Positions 1-5,956 of a stretch of 6,979 nucleotides of DNA are shown piece after piece (position 1 is the first letter of the stretch; every line of letters begins with the position of its first letter). Under the pieces are notes generated by a model. It was given only the letters and a program-made list of their open reading frames with translations, was not told the DNA's origin and did not search any database. This DNA comes from Saprospiraceae bacterium (GTDB taxonomy: Bacteria; Bacteroidota; Bacteroidia; Chitinophagales; Saprospiraceae), in assembly GCA_023300255.1 (NCBI GenBank), contig JALZWC010000910.1, positions 1-6,979 of the forward strand. The letters are read 5' to 3'. Made by a program: the position numbers and the translations under genes.

Positions 1-1575
1 AATCCAAGGAATCGCTTTCTTTACTACACTAAAGATCTTCGTAATCCATCCAAAATTCAATTTTGAGTCATTCATTGCTTTGTAAGTCAAAAAGAGACCA
101 ACTGGTAGCAATAGCAAATTAGGCATCCATACAGCCAGTACAGGATGAATCACAAATGCCTCCGCCATATCCTTAAAGACCATTGTCAAAACAATAAATA
201 ACATAAAGCAGATAATGGCAATCAATAAGGGATAACCAAAGCCCCCTTTTCGAACGATAGAACCCATAGGAGCTCCAATAAACAAAAAAACGACACAAAC
301 TACCGCAAAAGAATATTTAGAATATAATTCAAATATATGCTTTACTCTTTTTTCTTTGGTTTTGTCCAAAAATCGAGCAGCAGAATCTGCATGACTTTTA
401 ATATTACGAGTATAGGTTAAAGATTTATCAATGAGGGCCTGTTGCTTGAAACGGGGGAAGGTTTCCAGAATAGAATCATAGTTATTTAAGTCTTTAGTTA
501 TTTTCTGAAGACCTGGCCTTTCTTTGGCTGCTTTATGCTTGCCTATTCGATTTTTTATTACTTTTTTCGGTTGTTTTTTCTGCTTCTTTTTTCTTTTCGT
601 ATGTTGAGCAATGGCATCTTTTAAGACCTTTACAGAGTCTTTATTTAATTTATCAATAGTCAGCTTATCTGCTTTATAATTCGGCATATAATTGTTGACA
701 TATTCATTCATAGTTTCGTTACGATTACTTATTTGCAGATCAATAGAATCAATCGCTTGCTGTAATTGCCGCATACTCAACATAGAGTAATGATTTTGAA
801 ATAACTCTTCATCTGTTCGGTTAATTTCAAACTCGTTCATATCAAAAATCTTGGTGTATCGATTAAAGGAAGTTCTGATAAATGGGGCTTTACTTTTTGA
901 CCCACTTACATAGCGATTTCCTTCTTGAAATTGCTCTCCATTACTCAACTCCATAATCAAATATCTGCCATTTTCAACGGTATACATCTCTCCGTCTTCT
1001 GCAATTATTTCGTTTAAATTATCTCTTTGTCCAGCAGCATGGTTGGCTATAAAAACATCTTTAATAATTCGATTATCTAGATCTTTTTCTCCTATGCGAA
1101 TTCGGTATCCATCAAAGTCATCGTTAAAAACGCCTTCTTCTAAATTGAGGGTTGGCTTTTGCTGACGCATATCATATAATCTAGATTTAAACTTTAAATT
1201 AGCTCGTGGAATTAAATAATTAGAACTCACCCAAGAACAACAACCAATGACTATGCTAGCTAATATCAATGCTCGAATTGTTCGCAGCAATGGAACCCCT
1301 GCAGACTTCATACTGGATAACTCATAACGTTCCGATAAATTTCCCATTACCATCACAGAGGATATTAATATGGCAATAGGCAAGGCCATGGGAAATAGCG
1401 AAATAGATCGGTAAAAGATAAATTCTAAGATCATCCCAAAACTAGCTCCTTTTCCTATAATATCATCAATATATATCCATAGCGTTTGCATAATAAGTAC
1501 AAACAAGGCAATAAAGAACGTTACCACAAATGGCGGTAAGAAACTGGTTAATAAGAGTTTATCTATCTTTTTCAA
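1..1575 (-). CDS. LptF/LptG family lipopolysaccharide-export permease (partial, C-terminus beyond left edge)
   Basis: Inner-membrane permease of the YjgP/YjgQ (LptF/LptG) family. In the family it works with the ATPase LptB to extract lipopolysaccharide and pass it to LptC. The 525 codons visible are open to base 1. Hydrophobic helices lie near residues 12-33, 50-75 and 99-118, then a long periplasmic region (about 119-415), then helices near 420-438, 447-466 and 479-498: the family's 3 + domain + 3 plan. GNLSERYELSSMKSAG (78-93) matches the cytoplasmic coupling helix that contacts LptB, with Glu85 at the usual conserved acidic position. The start is TTG at 1573-1575: an in-frame TAA lies four codons upstream (1585-1587), no ATG or GTG lies between, and the first internal Met (29) would remove most of helix 1. 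A lysine-rich stretch at residues 327-351 sits in the periplasmic part. Sequence alone does not decide LptF from LptG. Confidence 0.93.
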   Translation of the reverse strand, partial: MKKIDKLLLTSFLPPFVVTFFIALFVLIMQTLWIYIDDIIGKGASFGMILEFIFYRSISLFPMALPIAILISSVMVMGNLSERYELSSMKSAGVPLLRTIRALILASIVIGCCSWVSSNYLIPRANLKFKSRLYDMRQQKPTLNLEEGVFNDDFDGYRIRIGEKDLDNRIIKDVFIANHAAGQRDNLNEIIAEDGEMYTVENGRYLIMELSNGEQFQEGNRYVSGSKSKAPFIRTSFNRYTKIFDMNEFEINRTDEELFQNHYSMLSMRQLQQAIDSIDLQISNRNETMNEYVNNYMPNYKADKLTIDKLNKDSVKVLKDAIAQHTKRKKKQKKQPKKVIKNRIGKHKAAKERPGLQKITKDLNNYDSILETFPRFKQQALIDKSLTYTRNIKSHADSAARFLDKTKEKRVKHIFELYSKYSFAVVCVVFLFIGAPMGSIVRKGGFGYPLLIAIICFMLFIVLTMVFKDMAEAFVIHPVLAVWMPNLLLLPVGLFLTYKAMNDSKLNFGWITKIFSVVKKAIPWI

Positions 1576-1636
1576 AGAATAATTTTAACTGATTATATCA
1601 GTGCCTGTGAAAAGGTTATTAAAATTAGTTGCTGGC

Positions 1637-1656
1637 GCAAAAGCTGTGCCTTTTGC
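1637..1656. other. Small hairpin in the lptF/G-mcrC divergent spacer
   Basis: GCAAAAG and CTTTTGC form a perfect 7-bp inverted repeat around a 6-base loop, 62 bases upstream of the permease start. No T-run follows on either strand, so it is not a normal terminator. It lies in the 255-base spacer 1576-1830 between two divergent genes and could be a regulatory site or chance. I see no convincing TTG/TAnnTTTG promoter pair for either gene in this spacer. Confidence 0.35.
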
Positions 1657-1689
1657 TTCCTATCAGGGTATCCATCTATAGAGCGTCCT

Positions 1690-1715
1690 TAGCCTGACAC
1701 CTATAGCCTGACACC
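1690..1715. repeat. Short tandem direct repeat, two copies of a 12-mer
   Basis: TAGCCTGACACC occurs at 1690-1701 and again, identically, at 1704-1715, a period of 14 bases. It lies in the spacer between the divergent permease and mcrC genes, 115 bases before the mcrC start. It could be a paired protein-binding site or part of a dispersed intergenic repeat. Confidence 0.6.
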
Positions 1716-1830
1716 AGTAATTAGGCATTATACAGTTATCTAGATACATTTCAAAATTAGGTGATTCGTAGTTAATATAGCTGAAACACTCCATTTTTAT
1801 TTCTAACAAAAAAGCACGTTCTTTGAACTT

Positions 1831-3078
1831 ATGCCAAATGCGACTATACCTATCACTATACAAGTATTTGAACATCAAACGATCCGAATAGGAGATTTGG
1901 TGCATGGCATCGCCATTACAAAAGTGCTCTGGCAAAAACTTGCTATCTACCACGAACAGCATCAAGGCAAGTATTATCAGCTTTTATACAATGGGATCAG
2001 ATTTAAGCAGTATGTAGGAGTGATCCAAATTGGGGCTTGTACGATTGAGATTCTACCAAAGATAGATCGTTTACTAGAAGGAAAAACCAATAAATGGCAA
2101 AAAGTATTGTTGGATATGCTGGATACTTGTCAGTTTATTAAGCTAGATACTCAAGGTTTTGGACAAGTACAACTTCGCTCTAATGCGATCCTTACGACTT
2201 ACTTTCGCTTATTTCTAAGCGGGGTTAAAGAATTGATAAAAAAAGGGATTCCGAGGCAGTATGCACAAAAAGAAGGAAATAATAAATTCTTGAAAGGCCA
2301 TTTAGTCTTGCCAAAGCATCTAAGATATAACCTGCATCAACCAGAACGCTTTTATACTCGATATCAAACTTTTCAAGAGCATCATTTATTGACGCAAGTG
2401 ATCCATGAAGCATTAAAGGTACTTCGTCAATTGCATCTTCCTCCATCATTACAACTACTTTTAACGCAGATACAAATCGCTTTTCCAAGCCCCCCACCCT
2501 ATCAATGGACACCAAGAGATTTTGAACAGTTACTGCAAAATTCAAGGTACCAATCGTATAATAGAGTAATTGAGTTAGCTCGATTGATACTAATGAATTT
2601 CAGTTCTGACATTCGATATGGGCAACATCAATTGCTCGCCATTTTGTTTGATATGAATGTCTTATTTGAAGAATACATTTTTCAACAATTAAAGAATACT
2701 TCTGGTAGTTCCATCAAAATCAGTCGCCAAAGAAGTATTCCTTTTTGGCAACGCCGTTCTATTCGACCAGATATTATTATAGAAATAAATGGAGATAAAA
2801 TAGTGCTAGATACAAAGTGGAAAATTTTAAAATCTGCTACTCCTTCTATGGAAGATTTGAAACAGATGTATATCTATTGTCGATATTTTAAGGCTAAAAA
2901 AGGAATACTCCTTTTTCCTTCTCCAGGCAATATTAACAATAAGACGATTAGTAATCCTTTTTTAGATGAAGTAGATGGAATCGAATGTCAATTGCAGTTT
3001 ATTAATGTGATTGATCCAAATGGTCAATTGAAACGAGGTATTGGTAAGGAAATTATTCGGGATACGCTCCTATCGTAA
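1831..3078 (+). CDS. mcrC: McrC-like nuclease subunit of a McrBC-type restriction system, without adjacent mcrB
   Basis: In McrBC systems McrC is the DNA-cutting subunit: it binds rings of the GTP-driven McrB motor, which recognises modified DNA, and cleaves. The N-terminal half shows typical McrC text: FEHQTIRIG (13-21), NGIRFKQYVGVIQIG (54-68), IEILPK (72-77), WQKVLLDML (89-97). The C-terminal half carries a PD-(D/E)xK nuclease centre: RPDII with Asp314, then LDTKW with Asp327 and Lys329, then DLKQMYIY (342-349). The 13-residue gap between the aspartates equals that of the E. coli catalytic residues as I recall them (Asp244, Asp257, Lys259), so the active site looks intact. At 415 residues it is longer than E. 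coli McrC (about 348). ATG at 1831 is the first start after an in-frame TAA at 1804. No McrB-like AAA+ gene lies on either side; the neighbours are housekeeping genes on the opposite strand. Modification dependence is inferred from the family only. Confidence 0.88.
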   Translation: MPNATIPITIQVFEHQTIRIGDLVHGIAITKVLWQKLAIYHEQHQGKYYQLLYNGIRFKQYVGVIQIGACTIEILPKIDRLLEGKTNKWQKVLLDMLDTCQFIKLDTQGFGQVQLRSNAILTTYFRLFLSGVKELIKKGIPRQYAQKEGNNKFLKGHLVLPKHLRYNLHQPERFYTRYQTFQEHHLLTQVIHEALKVLRQLHLPPSLQLLLTQIQIAFPSPPPYQWTPRDFEQLLQNSRYQSYNRVIELARLILMNFSSDIRYGQHQLLAILFDMNVLFEEYIFQQLKNTSGSSIKISRQRSIPFWQRRSIRPDIIIEINGDKIVLDTKWKILKSATPSMEDLKQMYIYCRYFKAKKGILLFPSPGNINNKTISNPFLDEVDGIECQLQFINVIDPNGQLKRGIGKEIIRDTLLS

Positions 3079-3130
3079 GCTTTGCATTTTTAAGCACTAA
3101 CCATTACTTAGATTACTATCACTTAGAAAT

Positions 3131-3244
3131 TGTTGACATTTTTTCACCACGAACCTGTCAAGCCGCCAGGCAGGATTCAAGGATTAGGCTAAGTGAGTCC
3201 GTGATAAAAAGCGTCAACTACTTTGCCGTTTAGATAAATTTGTC
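3131..3244 (-). repeat. Dispersed intergenic repeat, copy 1 (inverted relative to the copy at 5627-5746)
   Basis: Read on the minus strand, this stretch aligns with 5627-5746. The outer block 3213-3244 matches 5627-5659 at 26 of 32 aligned bases with one gap, including an exact AAAGTAGTTGAC. The copies then share a CTTnTTAnC word, CACTTnG, TTCGTGG and TGTCAAC in the same order. GTTGAC (3132-3137) and GTCAAC (3213-3218) form terminal inverted repeats. The interior differs between copies, and here contains a GC-richer segment around 3154-3174. The repeat lies between the mcrC stop and the shared terminator. I see no coding capacity, so it resembles a non-autonomous, MITE-like or REP-like unit. 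Confidence 0.6.
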
Positions 3245-3255
3245 AAAAAACACAA

Positions 3256-3293
3256 AAAAAAGGTGATCCTGAATCAACAGGATCACCTTTTTT
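3256..3293. terminator. Strong bidirectional intrinsic terminator between convergent mcrC and typA
   Basis: The arms 3256-3271 and 3278-3293 pair perfectly over 16 bp around a 6-base loop. The GC-bearing core is GGTGATCCTG/CAGGATCACC, flanked by A-runs on the left and T-runs on the right, so a U-tract follows the hairpin on both strands. It starts 19 bases past the typA stop and 177 bases past the mcrC stop and should end both convergent transcripts. Confidence 0.93.
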
Positions 3294-3312
3294 ATATGCT
3301 AAAATTACTTAA

Positions 3313-5130
3313 TTAAGCAGTTACCATAGAACTATTCTTAGCTCTCTTTCTATCATGCTCTTTCAAGTAAATTTTTCTCAAACGAATAGAAGTAGGTGTT
3401 ACCTCTACATACTCATCGCCTTGAATGTATTCTAAAGCTTCCTCTAAACTAAATAAGATTGGTGGTACTAATTTCACCTTCGCATCATTACCAGAAGAAC
3501 GCATATTACTCATCTTCTTAGTCTTAGTTAGGTTGATGACTAAATCGCCAGGGCGGCTATTTTCTCCAACTACTTGACCTTCGTAGATCTCTTGACTAGC
3601 TGCGATAAAGAACTTACCTCTTTCTTGTAAGTTATTTATACTAAAAGGAATCGCATTTCCTTGTTCCATGGAGATTAAAGAACCATTAATTCTTCCAGGA
3701 ATATCTCCTTTATATGGTTGGAAGTCCTTAAATCTATGTGTCACAATCGCCTCACCAGCAGAAGCTGTCATCAAAGTCGTACGCAATCCGATAATCCCTC
3801 TTGAAGGAATTTCAAATTGTAGTAACATACGATCTGCCTTCGGTACCATAGACAACATTGTGCCTTTACGTTTGGTAACCATTTCGATCGCTTTTCCAGA
3901 AGTAGACTCTGGAATATCAATCGTCAATTCCTCAACAGGCTCATGTTTACGACCATCAATTTCTTTGACAATTACCTGTGGTTGACCAATCTGTAATTCA
4001 TATCCTTCTCGACGCATCGTCTCAATCAAAACAGATAAATGTAATACACCTCTACCAAATACTTTAAAAGAATCCGCAGAACCAGTAGCTTCTACTTTTA
4101 ATGCTAAATTCTTTTCTAATTCTTTATTCAATCGATCCTTAATGTGACGAGAAGTAACGAATTTACCTTCTTTACCAAAAAACGGAGAATCGTTAATGGT
4201 AAAAGTCATCGACATCGTAGGTTCATCAATAGCAATTGTTGCTAATGCTTCTGGATTTTCCTTATCTGCAATCGTATCACCGATATCAAATTCTTCTATC
4301 CCCTGTACCGCACAAATATCACCAGGTTGTACCTCTTCAGCTTTCATTTTACCTAAGCCTTCAAAAGTAAATAAGCCTTTTACTCTATAGTTCTTTTGTT
4401 CTCCTGGTTTATTACTATTAACCAGAGACACATCCATACCCGGCTTTAATACACCTCTGTGTAAACGCCCGATTGCCATACGACCTGTATATTTAGAATA
4501 ATCTAAAGAAGTCACTAACATTTGAACAGTTCCTTCTTCTACCTTTGGAGCTGGAATGTGTTTTACAATCGCATCCAATAAAGGAATAATATTATCTGTA
4601 GGCTTATTCCAATCAGTATTCATCCAACCAAACTTCGCAGAACCATAGATCGTTGGGAAGTCTAATTGCTCCTCTGTAGCATCAAGGTTGCACATCAAAT
4701 CAAAAACCGCTTCATTCGTTTCTTCTGGTGTACAGTTCTCCTTATCTACTTTGTTGACCACCACTATTGGCTTTAAACCTAACTCAATTGCTTTAGACAA
4801 TACAAATCGAGTTTGTGGCATCGGACCTTCAAAAGCATCAACTAAAAGAAGTACGCCATCAGCCATGTTCAAAACACGTTCTACTTCTCCACCAAAATCA
4901 CTGTGACCAGGCGTATCAATAATATTGACTTTTACACCTTTATAGGTAATAGATACATTCTTTGATACAATAGTAATACCCCTTTCTCTTTCCAAATCAT
5001 TGTTATCCATGATTAATTCGCCAGGCTTTTCGTGGTCGTTAAACAACTTACCTGCAATAATCATTTTGTCTACCAAGGTAGTTTTACCGTGATCGACATG
5101 GGCAATAATAGCGATATTTCTGATTTCCAT
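3313..5130 (-). CDS. typA: Translational GTPase TypA/BipA
   Basis: TypA (BipA) is a cytoplasmic ribosome-binding GTPase of the EF-G/LepA superfamily, linked to ribosome assembly and to growth under cold and other stress. All GTPase motifs are present: G1 AHVDHGKT (10-17), G2 ERERGITI (47-54, Thr53), G3 DTPGHSDF (72-79) with the catalytic-type His76, G4 NKVD (126-129) and G5 GSAKFGW (163-169). The beta-barrel domain II follows (about 200-290), then EF-G-like domains III and V (about 300-475) and the TypA-specific C-terminal domain (about 480-605), ending in a basic tail. The 605 residues match the family length (E. coli about 607). ATG at 5128-5130 begins the typical MEIRNIAIIAHVDHGKTT. No Shine-Dalgarno sequence is seen, as is usual in Bacteroidota. 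It is transcribed alone from a likely promoter at 5234-5241 and ends at the shared terminator. Identification is essentially certain. Confidence 0.98.
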   Translation of the reverse strand: MEIRNIAIIAHVDHGKTTLVDKMIIAGKLFNDHEKPGELIMDNNDLERERGITIVSKNVSITYKGVKVNIIDTPGHSDFGGEVERVLNMADGVLLLVDAFEGPMPQTRFVLSKAIELGLKPIVVVNKVDKENCTPEETNEAVFDLMCNLDATEEQLDFPTIYGSAKFGWMNTDWNKPTDNIIPLLDAIVKHIPAPKVEEGTVQMLVTSLDYSKYTGRMAIGRLHRGVLKPGMDVSLVNSNKPGEQKNYRVKGLFTFEGLGKMKAEEVQPGDICAVQGIEEFDIGDTIADKENPEALATIAIDEPTMSMTFTINDSPFFGKEGKFVTSRHIKDRLNKELEKNLALKVEATGSADSFKVFGRGVLHLSVLIETMRREGYELQIGQPQVIVKEIDGRKHEPVEELTIDIPESTSGKAIEMVTKRKGTMLSMVPKADRMLLQFEIPSRGIIGLRTTLMTASAGEAIVTHRFKDFQPYKGDIPGRINGSLISMEQGNAIPFSINNLQERGKFFIAASQEIYEGQVVGENSRPGDLVINLTKTKKMSNMRSSGNDAKVKLVPPILFSLEEALEYIQGDEYVEVTPTSIRLRKIYLKEHDRKRAKNSSMVTA

Positions 5131-5233
5131 ATCGGATGAATTAGTTGATCGGATTTGATCATTGAAATCATTTACATTTTACTATAAACAATTTCATTAG
5201 TTAGAGAGAATAGCCTCTCCTTGAAAACGGGCG

Positions 5234-5241
5234 CAAAGATA
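5234..5241 (-). promoter_or_regulatory. Candidate typA promoter, Bacteroidota -7 element
   Basis: On the minus strand this reads TATCTTTG, a full match to the Bacteroidota -7 consensus TAnnTTTG. Transcription would begin near 5227 and give typA a leader of about 97 bases. No clear TTG -33 element lies at the expected distance; that place is taken by the edge of an inverted repeat (5261-5283). Confidence 0.6.
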
Positions 5242-5260
5242 ATCCTTTTATTGAAAGAAT

Positions 5261-5283
5261 GTTGTTAAATTGTTCTTAACAAC
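5261..5283. promoter_or_regulatory. Inverted repeat at the -33 region of the typA promoter (possible operator)
   Basis: GTTGTTAA (5261-5268) and TTAACAAC (5276-5283) are perfect 8-bp inverted arms around a 7-base spacer. Relative to the TATCTTTG element the arms cover roughly -33 to -55, a usual place for an activator or repressor dimer. The arms are AT-rich, so chance is possible. Confidence 0.4.
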
Positions 5284-5452
5284 CTAGCTATTATTAGATT
5301 TTAGACTACTTTCATAAGATAGTAGGATAGCTATTCCAAAGAAAAGACGGTATAGCTACTAATACATACTTCTTTATTTTCGTTCCTTTACCTGATTACC
5401 TGCAATTGTTTTGCCGAATTTTCCCTCAAGAGAGTCGAATTAATTAAACGAG

Positions 5453-5513
5453 GATTTTATAAACATTTCTTTTCGCTAGCCTCTCATCTGTTTTGTGGTC
5501 TGTTTATAAGATC
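5453..5513. repeat. Imperfect 13-bp inverted repeat with 35-base spacer
   Basis: GATTTTATAAACA (5453-5465) and TGTTTATAAGATC (5501-5513) are complementary at 12 of 13 positions, with a perfect inner 9 bp. The right arm lies between the two elements of the candidate promoter at 5493-5524. The layout fits a pair of operators for a looping regulator, or the ends of a tiny element; neither is shown. Confidence 0.5.
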
Positions 5514-5524
5514 AGATAGATTTG
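5493..5524 (+). promoter_or_regulatory. Candidate plus-strand Bacteroidota promoter
   Basis: TTG (5493-5495), a 21-base spacer and TAGATTTG (5517-5524) match the consensus TTG-N17-23-TAnnTTTG. The expected start is near 5531. The next gene on this strand begins at 5957, so the transcript would be either a leader of about 425 bases that includes the dispersed repeat, or a separate non-coding RNA. The gene has no better promoter closer by: TATTTTTTG (5876-5884) and the TATCGTTTTG string (5891-5900) are each off-consensus. Confidence 0.45.
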
Positions 5525-5626
5525 CAAACGGTGTTTACTTATCTTAAAAATAAATCCATAACTAGGCTATGCACTGCCTTTTAACTGCCTTCCAAGGAAT
5601 GCAAGCAGGGAAAATTCATTATTATT

Positions 5627-5746
5627 GGCAAGTATATCCAAACCACAAAAGTAGTTGACACTTCTTACCTCTAATACATGAAGAACATCAAGTATAGCTC
5701 ACTTCGTGTCTTCGTGGCAATGTCAACCAACTAGATAAACTTGTCT
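5627..5746 (+). repeat. Dispersed intergenic repeat, copy 2
   Basis: This is the second copy of the unit at 3131-3244, in opposite orientation. Its left end, read on the minus strand, is GTCAACTACTTT followed by a GGATATACTTGCC-like tail. Its right end on the plus strand is GTCAAC (5722-5727) followed by TAGATAAACTTGTC (5733-5746). Both ends thus carry a similar terminal module in inverted orientation. The interior includes CACTTCGTGTCTTCGTGG (5700-5717), part of which recurs in copy 1. No coding capacity is visible. Confidence 0.6.
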
Positions 5747-5893
5747 TATTATTCCATTCCTAAAATACCAAAACTAGAAGTAATAACACAGGAGAAATAC
5801 ATTTTTTTAGAAACCACATTAGTAAGCCCAACAAATTATACGTAAATTCGTTAGGAAAAATAGGGTTCAATACGATATTTTTTGACACTTTAT

Positions 5894-5918
5894 CGTTTTG
5901 TGCCCGCTACACAAAATG
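5894..5918 (+). other. Hairpin shortly upstream of the nucleotidyltransferase start
   Basis: CGTTTTGTG (5894-5902) pairs with CACAAAATG (5910-5918) over 9 bp, with one G-U pair, around the loop CCCGCTA. It ends 38 bases before the ATG at 5957. As DNA it could be an operator; as RNA it could shape the leader. An AATACGAT word flanks it on both sides (5869-5876 and 5926-5933). No T-run follows, so it is not a standard terminator. Confidence 0.45.
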
Positions 5919-5956
5919 TATTACTAATACGATTTCGTTAAATTTAATAACAAGAT

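Larger units (their letters stand above)
5131..5956. other. Long non-coding divergent region between typA and the nucleotidyltransferase gene
   Basis: These 826 bases hold no open frame that looks like a gene on either strand. They hold, in order, the typA leader and promoter (to 5241), an 8-bp inverted repeat at 5261-5283, three TAGCTA palindromes (5285, 5328, 5353), a 13-bp imperfect inverted repeat with a plus-strand promoter (5453-5524), a copy of the dispersed repeat (5627-5746), and a hairpin close to the downstream gene (5894-5918). I see no tRNA, rRNA or CRISPR pattern. Confidence 0.8.

Noticed and set aside
1752..1759. TAATTTTG on the minus strand as a promoter for the permease gene.
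   Set aside because: It fits TAnnTTTG but has no TTG element 17-23 bases upstream and lies 177 bases from the start; such matches are common in AT-rich DNA.
1663..1965. Minus-strand open frame of 100 codons overlapping the mcrC start, with a CIMPNYW string slightly like the IMPNH motif of REP-associated transposases.
   Set aside because: It overlaps the well-supported mcrC N-terminus, the transposase histidine pair is missing, and nothing else in it resembles that family.
2225..2545. Minus-strand open frame of 106 codons inside mcrC.
   Set aside because: It lies wholly within mcrC on the opposite strand and resembles no family I know.
3668..4906. Several plus-strand open frames (64 to 105 codons) opposite typA.
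   Set aside because: They are antisense shadows of the highly conserved typA coding sequence; their translations show no domain.
5646..5653. TACTTTTG on the minus strand inside repeat copy 2 as an outward promoter.
   Set aside because: No -33 element is at the right distance, and copy 1 has only TACTTTG with the spacing broken.
5131..5956. CRISPR array, tRNA or riboswitch in the long spacer.
   Set aside because: There are no regularly spaced repeats, no cloverleaf T-loop sequence and no riboswitch core that I can recognise.
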